From: Dietzia timorensis
GTDB taxonomy: Bacteria > Actinomycetota > Actinomycetes > Mycobacteriales > Mycobacteriaceae
Length of the DNA: 27,008 nt
Assembly (NCBI RefSeq): GCF_020742175.1
Contig: NZ_DYXM01000146.1
Location: 1-27,008 of the forward strand
Direction of reading: 5' to 3'
Each line of letters begins with the position of its first letter. Positions within the stretch are counted from its first letter, which is position 1. A program made the translations under genes and the position numbers. This document shows positions 7,403 through 14,809 of the stretch, in pieces. The notes below the pieces were generated by a model, which made no database searches, had not been told where the DNA came from, and worked only from the letters and a program-made list of their open reading frames with translations.

Positions 7403-8487
7403 ACGGATTGTGGGGCGTACTCCTCACCATTTTCCTGCTTGCCGCGAATGCATTTTTCGTTGCCTCGGAGTTTGCGCTCATTTCCTCGCGCAAGGACAGG
7501 CTCGAGGCGCACATTGCCCAGGGGCGCGAGCGTGCACGAACCGTGATGCGCGCGACTGAACGCCTGTCGTTGATGATGGCGGCCAGCCAGCTCGGCATCA
7601 CCGTGTGCTCGATCCTGCTGGGTAAGGTCGGCGAGCCCGCCATTGCTCATCTCTTCGAGCCGATCTTCGAGTTGCTCAACGTACCCGAATCGCTTGTGCA
7701 CCCGATTTCGTTCGTCATCGCGATGTCGCTGGTCGTGCTCTTGCACGTGCTGCTCGGCGAGATGGTGCCGAAGAACATCGCCATCGCCGGGCCGGAGCTC
7801 ACGGCGATGTACATCGTCCCGATCCACCTGGCGATCAGCCGGTTGGTGAGCCCGATCATCCACTTCTGCAACTGGTCGGCGAACCTGATCCTCCGTGCGT
7901 TCGGCGTGGAGCCTAAGAACGAACTCGATTCGGTCGTCACCCCGGCAGAGCTATCGTCGATGCTCGCCGACTCGCATTCCTCCGGCTTGCTGGACAAGGA
8001 AGAACACTCGCGGCTGACCCGCGCGTTGGATAACGAGACGCGCACGGTCAACGAGGTGATGATTCCCGTCAACGCGGTGCGCACGGTCCGCGCCACCGAT
8101 GCCGGCGTTCCTCTCGAGGCCATCCGCTCGGCGGCCGGCGAGACCGGCTTCTCCCGTTACCCGGTGCAGCGCCACGGAACCGGGTTCGAGGGATACGTCC
8201 ACATCAAGGACACCCTCGCTTCGATCATTCCTGACGACGGACGTCCCTCCTCCAGCGACAGCGATCATCTCCCCCTCTCCGCGATCCACGCGATGCCGTC
8301 GATCGGCGAGCACGAGCTGTTCGAGATCGCGCTGGGCAAAATGCGGCGCACGTCGAGCCACATCGGCAACGTGGTTGATGCGCGCGGATACACCGTGGGT
8401 ATCGTGGCGCTCGAAGATCTGATCGAGGAATTTGTAGGCACGGTACGAGATGGCACCCATTACCGCCGAGACGGGCGCACGCGCTAG
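7399..8487 (+). CDS. CNNM-type membrane protein (DUF21 + CBS), second of tandem pair
   Basis: A 362-residue paralogue of the preceding gene. DUF21 membrane domain, about residues 1-180 (FLLAANAFFVASEFAL at the start, GEMVPKN later), then a CBS pair, about 200-350 (VNEVMIPVNAV, ending at GIVALEDLIEEFVG). Unlike its partner it stops after the CBS pair and has no CorC_HlyC domain, a division of labour also seen in the mycobacterial Rv1842c/Rv1841c pair, so the two probably form a hetero-oligomer with one cytosolic CorC_HlyC module. Its ATG overlaps the upstream stop (ATGA), so translation is coupled. Its 3' end overlaps the next start by 38 bases. Likely inner-membrane divalent-metal homeostasis; substrate not inferable. 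Confidence 0.9.
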   Translation: MNGLWGVLLTIFLLAANAFFVASEFALISSRKDRLEAHIAQGRERARTVMRATERLSLMMAASQLGITVCSILLGKVGEPAIAHLFEPIFELLNVPESLVHPISFVIAMSLVVLLHVLLGEMVPKNIAIAGPELTAMYIVPIHLAISRLVSPIIHFCNWSANLILRAFGVEPKNELDSVVTPAELSSMLADSHSSGLLDKEEHSRLTRALDNETRTVNEVMIPVNAVRTVRATDAGVPLEAIRSAAGETGFSRYPVQRHGTGFEGYVHIKDTLASIIPDDGRPSSSDSDHLPLSAIHAMPSIGEHELFEIALGKMRRTSSHIGNVVDARGYTVGIVALEDLIEEFVGTVRDGTHYRRDGRTR

Positions 8488-9376
8488 TCGGCTGCGTCTA
8501 ACGCTGGACGACTGGCGCTCACGCGAGGCCGAGCACCACGCCGCGGTGGACGAGCTGACCTCAGCCCACCTGCGACGCTCGCACGCCGGGATCAAGCACC
8601 CGATCATCGACTTCCTATTCACCTACTACCGGTCCTCGGTCGGGGCGCTGCGGACCTGGCATCCCGGCACCGGGGTGCAGCTCGAGATCGAGAACTGCCG
8701 CCGCGGGATCCCCCGCTTCTATCGCCGCGTGGAGGCCGCCGAACCCGACGGCGTCTCCGCCATGGAAGTTGATTTCGACGCGGTGGCCGCGTCCAAGGGG
8801 AAACGCTGGCAGCGCGCAGCGACGATCGTGGCTCGCACCGCATCGAGGCCGCCACGGTTCGGCTGCTTCGGCCGGCACGAATGGGCGATGGTCTACCGCC
8901 TGCGCCCGCACGAGATCCGCCACGAGCAGGTTCCCCTGCGGGTGAGCGAGGAGACTATCGCCGAGCAGGTCGAGGCGGGCGTTCACTGCACCCATTTCGA
9001 CGCGTTCAGGTTCTTCACCGCGCCCGCCGAACCGCTCAACGAGTTCGCCCTCAATCGGGACTCCCAGCTCGAGCGAGAGCAGCCGGGGTGCCTGCACGCG
9101 GGAATGGACCTCTACCGCTGGGCGTCAGAACTCGGACCCGCATGCCCCTCGGATCTGCTCCTCGACACATTCCGCGCGAGCCTTCGCGCCCGTGTCGTCG
9201 ACATGCAGGCCTCGCCCTACGATCTGCGCGACTACGGGTACGAGCCGATCAAGATCGAGACGCCTCACGGGCGCGCGCAATACGCGGCATTCCAGCGCCG
9301 CTGGGCGGAAGAGACGAACGTGCTGCGCGAGCGGATGCTCGCGCTGTATGCCTCGCTCGGGGTCTATCCCGAGTAG
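8450..9376 (+). CDS. Conserved actinobacterial protein, often labelled '3-methyladenine DNA glycosylase'
   Basis: A 308-residue soluble protein of a family widespread in actinobacteria, characterised by HPxxDFLFTYY near residue 50, WHPGTGV near 70, FGCFGRHEWAMVYR near 140, HCTHFDAFRFFT near 180, EQPGCLHAGMDLYRW near 210 and MQASPYDLRDYGYEPIKIET near 250; all are visible here. Many genomes call it 3-methyladenine DNA glycosylase, but I see no helix-hairpin-helix or other glycosylase motif, so that name is doubtful. The conserved His, Cys, Asp and Arg positions suggest an enzyme of unknown activity. It begins 38 bases inside the preceding CNNM gene, in another frame, so it belongs to that operon. 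It converges on oxyR with a 13-base gap. Confidence 0.85.
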   Translation: MAPITAETGARASRLRLTLDDWRSREAEHHAAVDELTSAHLRRSHAGIKHPIIDFLFTYYRSSVGALRTWHPGTGVQLEIENCRRGIPRFYRRVEAAEPDGVSAMEVDFDAVAASKGKRWQRAATIVARTASRPPRFGCFGRHEWAMVYRLRPHEIRHEQVPLRVSEETIAEQVEAGVHCTHFDAFRFFTAPAEPLNEFALNRDSQLEREQPGCLHAGMDLYRWASELGPACPSDLLLDTFRASLRARVVDMQASPYDLRDYGYEPIKIETPHGRAQYAAFQRRWAEETNVLRERMLALYASLGVYPE

Positions 9377-9382
9377 GGGCCG

Positions 9383-9400
9383 CCGGGGTTCAGGCCCCGG
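9383..9400. terminator. Short hairpin between convergent genes
   Basis: CCGGGG (9383-9388), six-base loop, CCCCGG (9395-9400), overlapping the oxyR stop codon. GC-rich stem without a T run; possibly a weak bidirectional terminator. Confidence 0.3.
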
Positions 9401-10361
9401 GGAATTCTCCGGCTGCCGGCCGACGGCTCGAAGGAACAGCGTCGATCTCGAGGGCTGGGGCGACGAAGCGCTGTACGACGTCATAGACGGTGTCGATGAC
9501 CTGCGCGGGAACCGTTTCCCTGGCGAGCAGGCCGATCGTGCGTGCCGGCCGCGGCTCGCCGAACTCGACGATCGCGCAGTCGGTGTCGCGCGCCTCGACC
9601 GCGGCTGCGGTCGCAGGAAGAACGGTGATCCCGAGCCCCGCCTCGACGCAGCGCACGGCCGTGGACAGGTTGCTCACCTTGGTCTGCGTCGAACCGAGGA
9701 TCCGTGCGTTGCCCTGCCGGCACAGATCGAGCGTCTGGTCACGGAGGCAGTGGCCGGCCTCGAGCAGGAGGACCGTCTCCTCGTCGAGGTCCTGCGGGAA
9801 GATGTCTTCACGCGAGGCGAGAGCATGATCCGAGGGCGCGGCAAGCACGAAACGCTCGTTGTAGAGCGGGTATTCAAGAAGCCCACGCGCGCCGACCGGA
9901 ATAGCGAGGATGGCGACGTCGAGGCGGCCGGAGCGCACGGATTCGACTAGGTCGTCGGTCTGTTCCTCGACGACAACCGGCTGGAAACCCGATTCGGGCG
10001 CGGACATCCCGCGCAGCAGCGACGGCAGCAGGTACGGCGCGACCGTGGGAATGACGCCCATGTTCACCGTCACCCTGCCGGCCCGGCCGGGATCTGCAGC
10101 GGCAACCATCGCGTCGAGCGACTGCAGCGCGGTGCGGGCGAACGGCAACAGGTTGAGCCCCTCGGCGGACAGCTCGACCTTCCGTGCGCCGCGCCGCACA
10201 AGTTCTACCCGTAGGCCCGCTTCCAGAGTGGACAGGGCCTGCGAGAGTGCGGACTGACTTTGCCCCGCCTCGGCGGCCGCGGCGGTGAAACTTCCGAGGT
10301 CGGCGACCTTGACGAACGCCCGCAGCTGGGCGGGCGTGGGCGAAAATTCGGTGCGCGGCAT
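9390..10361 (-). CDS. oxyR: Hydrogen-peroxide sensor, LysR-type regulator OxyR
   Basis: LysR-family regulator with an N-terminal winged helix-turn-helix (about residues 8-65: TPAQLRAFVKVADLGSFTAAA ... SQSALSQALSTLE) and a C-terminal substrate-binding-type sensor domain (about 95-300). The redox pair of OxyR is present: GHCLRDQTLDLC with Cys205 and Cys214, nine residues apart as Cys199/Cys208 in E. coli, which form a disulphide on peroxide exposure. It is divergent from ahpC-ahpD, the classic target. Start: I chose ATG 10361, giving a protein that begins MPRTEF and aligns with other OxyR; ATG 10367, GTG 10370 and TTG 10397 are in-frame alternatives. Both protein and targets are intact here, unlike M. 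tuberculosis where oxyR is decayed. Peroxide sensing is inferred from the cysteines and position. Confidence 0.93.
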   Translation of the reverse strand: MPRTEFSPTPAQLRAFVKVADLGSFTAAAAEAGQSQSALSQALSTLEAGLRVELVRRGARKVELSAEGLNLLPFARTALQSLDAMVAAADPGRAGRVTVNMGVIPTVAPYLLPSLLRGMSAPESGFQPVVVEEQTDDLVESVRSGRLDVAILAIPVGARGLLEYPLYNERFVLAAPSDHALASREDIFPQDLDEETVLLLEAGHCLRDQTLDLCRQGNARILGSTQTKVSNLSTAVRCVEAGLGITVLPATAAAVEARDTDCAIVEFGEPRPARTIGLLARETVPAQVIDTVYDVVQRFVAPALEIDAVPSSRRPAAGEFPGA

Positions 10362-10397
10362 GAACATCACCGTATGCCGTGCGAGCCCCGCAAGCAA

Positions 10398-10529
10398 TAA
10401 GACATCCTGAAGCGTTAACTAAATCACTATTAGGTTTACTTTTAGTACCGCAGTGGGCATAGTGGTCGTGGGCCACTTGAACAAGTGGACACAAAACTTC
10501 CGAATAATCGCGCCCACTAGGAGGCACAC
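10398..10529. promoter_or_regulatory. oxyR-ahpC divergent control region
   Basis: The 5' part is AT-rich. A likely ahpC promoter is TTTACT (10435-10440), 18-base spacer, CATAGT (10459-10464). ACTA at 10426-10429 and TAGT at 10443-10446 form a dyad with AT-rich interior, suitable for a LysR-type operator overlapping the -35. Just past the predicted start is a perfect inverted repeat, CCACTTG (10473-10479) and CAAGTGG (10482-10488), either a second operator or an mRNA hairpin with a six-pair stem and GAAC loop. The ahpC ribosome site AGGAGG is at 10519-10524. Regulator assignment is inference from OxyR adjacency. Confidence 0.5.
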
Positions 10530-11126
10530 ATGGCTATCCGTACCATCGGCGACCAGTTCCCGGACTTCGAGCTCACCGCTCTTCGCGGCGGAAACCTCAG
10601 CGACATCAACGCTTCGCAGCCCGAGGATTACTTCGAGACTGTCACCAACCAGTCCTACAGCGGCAAGTGGCGCGTCATCTTCTTCTACCCGAAGGACTTC
10701 ACCTTCGTGTGCCCGACCGAGATCGCCGCGTTCGGCAAGCTCAACGACGAATTCGCCGATCGCGACACGCAGATCATCGGCGGCTCGATCGATAACGAGT
10801 TCTCGCACTTCAACTGGCGCGCGACCCACGAGGACCTCAAGACCGTCCCGTTCCCGATCCTCTCGGACATCAAGCACGACCTCATCAAGCAGCTCGGTGT
10901 CGAGAACGCCGAGGGTGTCGCGGACCGCGCCACCTTCATCGTCGACCCGGACAACGTCATCCAGTTCGTGTCGGTCACCCCGGACGCCGTCGGCCGTAAC
11001 GTCGACGAGGTTCTCCGTGTCCTCGACGCTCTCCAGTCCTCCGAGGTCTGCGCCTGCAACTGGCAGGCCAACGACCCGACGAAGAACATCGACAAGTTCT
11101 CCGAGATGCAGGAGGGAATCAAGTAA
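10530..11126 (+). CDS. ahpC: Alkyl hydroperoxide reductase AhpC, 2-Cys peroxiredoxin
   Basis: A 198-residue typical 2-Cys peroxiredoxin that reduces H2O2, organic hydroperoxides and peroxynitrite in the cytosol. Peroxidatic Cys61 lies in FYPKDFTFVCPTE; Cys174 and Cys176 (EVCACNW) match the resolving-cysteine arrangement of M. tuberculosis AhpC at identical numbering. Electrons should come from AhpD, encoded next: ahpC ends TAA at 11124-11126 and ahpD starts with ATG at 11127, so the two are one transcript with coupled translation. AGGAGG upstream of ATG 10530 is a strong ribosome site. Divergent oxyR and the palindromic leader suggest peroxide induction. Assignment secure. Confidence 0.97.
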   Translation: MAIRTIGDQFPDFELTALRGGNLSDINASQPEDYFETVTNQSYSGKWRVIFFYPKDFTFVCPTEIAAFGKLNDEFADRDTQIIGGSIDNEFSHFNWRATHEDLKTVPFPILSDIKHDLIKQLGVENAEGVADRATFIVDPDNVIQFVSVTPDAVGRNVDEVLRVLDALQSSEVCACNWQANDPTKNIDKFSEMQEGIK

Positions 11127-11651
11127 ATGAGCATTGACAATCTGAAGAACGGACTCCCCGAGTACGCCAAGGATCTCAAGCTCAATCTCGGTTCGCTCGC
11201 ACGCTCCACGGAGCTGAACGAGCAGCAGCTGTGGGGCTCCCTCGTCGCAGCGGCAGCCACGACCCGCAACGACACCGTGCTCTCCGAGATCGCGGACGAG
11301 GCTCGCGGGCACCTGTCGGACGAGGCGTTCAACGCCGCGCTCGCCGCATCGTCCATCATGGCGATGAACAACGTGTCCTACCGCGCCAAGTCCTGGCTCG
11401 GGGATGACTACGCCCAGGTCCGCATGGGCCTTAGGATGAACGTCATCGGGAACCCGGGAGTCGACCAGGCCGACTTCGAACTCTGGTCGACCGTCGTTTC
11501 CGTGATCAACGGGTGCGAGCACTGCACGCTCGCGCACGAGACCAAGATCCGCGAAGAGGGTCTCACCAAGGAGCAGGTCTGGGAGGCCATCAAGGTCGCC
11601 GCGACCGTCCAGGGTGTCGCGCAGGCGATCCAGATCGACGCCGCGCTCTAG
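11127..11651 (+). CDS. ahpD: Alkyl hydroperoxidase AhpD, AhpC-reducing protein
   Basis: A 174-residue all-helical AhpD. In mycobacteria it shuttles electrons from lipoyl-dihydrolipoamide acyltransferase and dihydrolipoamide dehydrogenase to AhpC, and has weak peroxidase activity itself. The full catalytic set is present at M. tuberculosis numbering: Glu118, then Cys130, His132, Cys133 and His137 in GCEHCTLAHE. The start directly abuts the ahpC stop with no gap. A strong intrinsic terminator follows 28 bases after the TAG stop. Together with oxyR this is a complete peroxide-response cassette using the actinobacterial AhpD route, not AhpF. Confidence 0.97.
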   Translation: MSIDNLKNGLPEYAKDLKLNLGSLARSTELNEQQLWGSLVAAAATTRNDTVLSEIADEARGHLSDEAFNAALAASSIMAMNNVSYRAKSWLGDDYAQVRMGLRMNVIGNPGVDQADFELWSTVVSVINGCEHCTLAHETKIREEGLTKEQVWEAIKVAATVQGVAQAIQIDAAL

Positions 11652-11679
11652 GCACCTCCGCCGTCCAGGCATAAAGAAC

Positions 11680-11716
11680 ATCCCCCGCTCTCCCATGGAG
11701 GGCGGGGGATTTCTTC
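11680..11716 (+). terminator. Strong intrinsic terminator of ahpC-ahpD
   Basis: ATCCCCCGC (11680-11688) pairs with GCGGGGGAT (11702-11710), and the interior CTCC/GGAG with a G-U pair extends the stem to about 14 pairs around a CAT loop. TTCTTC follows. Its symmetry could also serve the opposing DUF3159 gene. Confidence 0.85.
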
Positions 11717-11856
11717 ATGTCCCGAGGGACATGCTGCAGTATGACGTCGGACGCGCCGATACCCGTAGGCGTCGCGGCAGGCTGGCCCCTGATTCAACAC
11801 CGAAACGTGTAGACACATGTATTCACGTGTAGTTGCCGAATTCGGCGTACGTTCAT

Positions 11857-12633
11857 TTAGGAACGCGGGGATTCGTCCTCGGCCGTCTCCGGCGCCTCGG
11901 CGTCGGTCTCATCGCGCTTGATGAGCGGGCGATCCTCCGGGTGTTTCGAGTACCACGCCTCTTCCCCGTCGTTGGCCTTCTTCACGGCCCACACGGTTCC
12001 GGCCGCGGCGACAATGGCGAGCGGCCATCCCATAGCGATGCGCGCGACGCCGAGGGCATCTTCGAGGTCGGCATAATACAGCGGCGCCTGCACGGCGACG
12101 CGCGCGAAGAACACGAAAGCCCATATCGCGGTGGCGACGATGTACCAGCGCATTGCGGCCGGAACCTTTCGCCACGCATTACCGTGCCCGTTGACGAAGC
12201 CCCAGATCACACCGACCAACGGCCACTTGACCGCGGCACTTACCGCGAACACGAGTCCGTAGACGATCTGGGTGATGATGCCGTAGAGGTAGTAACCGCG
12301 CGCCGAGCCGGTGCGGTAGGCGATGAACACGCAGATCACCACGGCAAAGAAGCCGCCGATTGCGGGAGCGATCTTCTCTCGGCGGATCACCGTCCACAGC
12401 AGAAGTACGACCGCCGCGCCGATCGCGGCGAACATTGCCGGCCGAAGGCCCCAGAACGCGTTGACCGGAACGAACGCGAGCACCGGGAGCGTAGAGGTGA
12501 CAAGGCCCTTAACGCCGCCCATCTGCTCGAGCAGTGGCGCGTCCGGATCTCCGAACATCGACGGGGCGGCTGGCTTGGCGCCCGCACCCGATGACGCCGA
12601 ACCGGATAATTTCTCCGTGGGCTTCTCGCTCAC
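11857..12633 (-). CDS. DUF3159 integral membrane protein
   Basis: A 258-residue membrane protein of the actinobacterial DUF3159 family. After a hydrophilic, Ala/Ser-rich N-terminus of about 40 residues (LLEQMGGVKGLVTSTLP is the family entry motif) come about six hydrophobic segments between residues 45 and 220, including FAAIGAAVVLLLWTVI, FFAVVICVFIAY and the GLVFAVSAAV stretch. An acidic tail (DETDAEAPETAEDE) is cytosolic or disordered. Start is GTG at 12631-12633, three bases after the OB-fold gene's stop on the same strand, so it ends a leftward operon of OB-fold and DUF3159 genes, probably from DUF3710. Mycobacteria keep the same order near Rv2693c-Rv2696c. No biochemical role is known to me. 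Confidence 0.88.
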   Translation of the reverse strand: MSEKPTEKLSGSASSGAGAKPAAPSMFGDPDAPLLEQMGGVKGLVTSTLPVLAFVPVNAFWGLRPAMFAAIGAAVVLLLWTVIRREKIAPAIGGFFAVVICVFIAYRTGSARGYYLYGIITQIVYGLVFAVSAAVKWPLVGVIWGFVNGHGNAWRKVPAAMRWYIVATAIWAFVFFARVAVQAPLYYADLEDALGVARIAMGWPLAIVAAAGTVWAVKKANDGEEAWYSKHPEDRPLIKRDETDAEAPETAEDESPRS

Positions 12634-12636
12634 TGA

Positions 12637-13032
12637 TTAGCGTCCTTCTCGCACGGGACCGGCAACGTCCTCGCGCAGTTCGTAGCGGGGGTTGAAGAGC
12701 ATTCGACGGTTGTTCTTGAACGCGATGCGTCCGGACACCTGGAGGCAACGGCCCACCTCGATGCCGGGGATCGATCGCCTTCCCAACCAGACGACGTCCA
12801 CTGATGCCGTGCCGTCATAGACCTCGGCGGTGACACCGAGCTCGTCTTCCCCGAGCCCGTAAGTGACGCTTCGGATGCGGCCGATGATCGTCGCGGACTG
12901 CCCGCAGGAACACGAGCACACGGAGTCGGCGCCCGAGGAGCGGGACGCCTTCTCGAGCTCCTCGGCGTCGGAGTGTTCCAACGTCTGCGTCAATCGCGCA
13001 CCCAGACGACCCAGAAATCCCGTCTCGCTCAC
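12637..13032 (-). CDS. OB-fold nucleic-acid-binding protein
   Basis: A 131-residue protein related to mycobacterial Rv2694c. An N-terminal helix (about 1-35: GFLGRLGARLTQTLEHSDAEELE) precedes a single five-strand OB fold of RecG-wedge/tRNA-anticodon type (about 45-115: ATIIGRIRSVTY ... GTASVDVVWLGRRSIPGIEVGR ... VSGRI). Such domains bind single-stranded DNA or RNA. Unusual here is a CSCSCG cluster, Cys39, Cys41 and Cys43, just before the first strand. It lies between DUF3710 (48 bases upstream) and DUF3159 (three bases downstream) in a likely operon. Ligand and role are unknown; the fold call is from the motif pattern. Confidence 0.85.
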   Translation of the reverse strand: MSETGFLGRLGARLTQTLEHSDAEELEKASRSSGADSVCSCSCGQSATIIGRIRSVTYGLGEDELGVTAEVYDGTASVDVVWLGRRSIPGIEVGRCLQVSGRIAFKNNRRMLFNPRYELREDVAGPVREGR

Positions 13033-13080
13033 CGGTGTACCTCCAGATCGAGCACAGAGAATTGCGGAAACGAGGAAAGT

Positions 13081-14025
13081 CTACTTCTCATCGTCCAGTT
13101 CGTGAAGACGGTTCATCGCGGACGTGCGCTTGCGCCGCTTCATCTGCGGCGGCTCGGCGCTCCCACCCCCGACCTGGTGCGGAGCGGGTGCTTGGTTCTG
13201 CGCCGCGTTCTGCGCCGCATTCGGCGCGGGTGCCGCCGGCTGTCCACCGGCGGGAGCCGCCGCGCCTGCGTTCGGACGTGCCGCCGCAGCACCCTGCCCT
13301 TGCGCCTGCGCCCCGGCCTGCGCGGTGCGGGCCGTCGCCGCCTGCTGCTGCGCGAGCTGCTGGCGGGCCTGGTTGAGCGACGCGGTGATCTCCTCCGGAA
13401 TGTCCATCGGAAGGAGCTCCCCCGCCGGCATCGGATCGGTGCCACGGTTGACGATAAACCGGCCGACGATCTCGTGCGCCTGCTCCATGGCTTCTTCGGC
13501 CTTGTCCTTCGTGCTCACCACGCGCACTTCGAGCATCCAGCGCGGGCCCTCGACCCCGATGAGGCGGAGCATCGCGTTCGACTGCTCGGCGACGAGCTCG
13601 CGCCCCCACGGACCGTCTTCGTGAAAGGTCGTGGCGCCCTGATTGTCGAGCTGCTCGCGAATGGACGACATGAAGGTGCGCCACTGGCCGCCACTGCGCG
13701 GGGCGGAGAACGCACGCGGAATCACCCGCGCCGCCTCGCTCACGACGTGGAATTCGGGAGTGCCGTCCTGGGACAACGCAGCGTTGAGCTGCGCGTTCGG
13801 TGGGATTCCGAGCACGATCGTGCCGAGGTTGAGGTAGCCGTACCCCAGGTCCTTGTAGAACGCCTCCACGTCGGGCACCACCGACTTATCGAAAGGCCCG
13901 TCCTGCGGGTCGAAGTCGAAGCCCTCCCGCTTGGCCGGCTGCTCCGCCTGTTCTGTGTCGGCTACCGTTGCCGCATCATCGTTATCCGGTGTTGCCGCGT
14001 TGGAGTTCTTCCGACGACCGAACAT
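13081..14025 (-). CDS. DUF3710 protein
   Basis: A 314-residue soluble protein of the actinobacterial DUF3710 family (Rv2696c-like). The conserved core runs from about residue 35 to 205: GPFDKSVVPD near 43, YLNLGTIVLGIP, FSAPRSGGQWRTFMSSIREQL, GPWGRELVA and the GVEGPRWMLEV motif. From about 225 to 300 it is low-complexity Ala/Gln/Pro, then a basic KRRKRTSAMNRLHELDDE end that may bind nucleic acid or partners. Start ATG (14023-14025) has GGGAG eight bases upstream. It heads the leftward set DUF3710, OB-fold, DUF3159, about 150 bases downstream of dut. Function is not established; its constant linkage with dut and sigA suggests a conserved housekeeping role. Confidence 0.88.
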   Translation of the reverse strand: MFGRRKNSNAATPDNDDAATVADTEQAEQPAKREGFDFDPQDGPFDKSVVPDVEAFYKDLGYGYLNLGTIVLGIPPNAQLNAALSQDGTPEFHVVSEAARVIPRAFSAPRSGGQWRTFMSSIREQLDNQGATTFHEDGPWGRELVAEQSNAMLRLIGVEGPRWMLEVRVVSTKDKAEEAMEQAHEIVGRFIVNRGTDPMPAGELLPMDIPEEITASLNQARQQLAQQQAATARTAQAGAQAQGQGAAAARPNAGAAAPAGGQPAAPAPNAAQNAAQNQAPAPHQVGGGSAEPPQMKRRKRTSAMNRLHELDDEK

Positions 14026-14175
14026 TCTTCACGCTCCCTATATCGCCACGTCGCGCACGCTGCGCGAGCGATTCTCACCTAATGCTATTCGGATTTTCTC
14101 CAACCGACCGTACTCCGGGGACACCTGCCCCACGCCGTCGGCCGAGATATCCGTTCACTTCCCTCTCTGCGCGGG

Positions 14176-14700
14176 TCAACCGAGTCGGTCGTGGCCGCCG
14201 GTCGAACCGAAGCCCTTCGCCCCGCGGGCGCTCTCGCCGAGTTCGGCGACGCTCCCCACTTCGCGCACCGACCACAGCTCGACGCGCTGAATAAGCAGCT
14301 GCGCGATCCTGTCACCCCGGCGGATATGGATGGGCTCGGCGGGATCGTGATTGATGAGATTGACCTTGAGCTCACCGGTATATCCGGCATCGATCGTGCC
14401 GGGCGTATTCACCATGGACAGCCCCGCTTTGTGTGCGAGCCCCGATCTCGGGTGCATGAGGCCGACGAACCCCGGCGGGATGCGTACCGCGAGACCTGTC
14501 CCGGTGAGGTGGCGCGCGCCGGGGCGCAGCTCGACGTCCTCCGCGCTATAGACATCGATTCCCGCATCGTCTGCGTGGCCGCGCACCGGGAGTGGCAGTT
14601 CCGGGTCGAGCCGGTGGACGAGGAGCTCGCTCGAGCTGTCATCGGCGGGCGGCGTCGAAGAAGTGGTTGCGGGGGTTTCGGGCACGGGCTTTGCCTCCAC
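14176..14700 (-). CDS. dut: Deoxyuridine 5'-triphosphate nucleotidohydrolase (dUTPase)
   Basis: Trimeric dUTPase hydrolysing dUTP to dUMP and pyrophosphate, keeping uracil out of DNA and supplying dTMP synthesis. All five motifs are visible: HADDAGIDVYS (1), HPRSGLA (2), GTIDAGYTGELKV with the catalytic Asp (3), RGDRIAQLLIQ (4) and RGAKGFGSTGG with the uracil-stacking aromatic (5). At 174 residues it is about 20 longer than usual because of a Ser/Thr/Pro-rich N-terminus; the GTG at 14698-14700 is the longest start and has no clear ribosome site, so translation may begin later. It is divergent from the DUF3093 gene, as in mycobacteria (Rv2697c/Rv2698). Function secure, start uncertain. Confidence 0.95.
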   Translation of the reverse strand: MEAKPVPETPATTSSTPPADDSSSELLVHRLDPELPLPVRGHADDAGIDVYSAEDVELRPGARHLTGTGLAVRIPPGFVGLMHPRSGLAHKAGLSMVNTPGTIDAGYTGELKVNLINHDPAEPIHIRRGDRIAQLLIQRVELWSVREVGSVAELGESARGAKGFGSTGGHDRLG

Positions 14701-14809
14701 GGTTGGGTGCTATCGGTGGAACTTTTCGATACCAGCATGGCAGGTGGGGGTGCGCTCACCAGAGACCGAGGTTCCGGCGACGCCGGGCCGCCGCGATAGT
14801 CTGGTAGCC

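Noticed and set aside
10431..10447. TTAGGTTTACTTTTAGTA-like stretch near ahpC as an iron-regulator site
   Set aside because: Only superficial likeness to the DtxR consensus; it is better explained as -35 and an OxyR-type dyad.
12973..14082. Long rightward frame opposite DUF3710
   Set aside because: Arg/Leu-rich antisense translation of a conserved family gene; no independent support.
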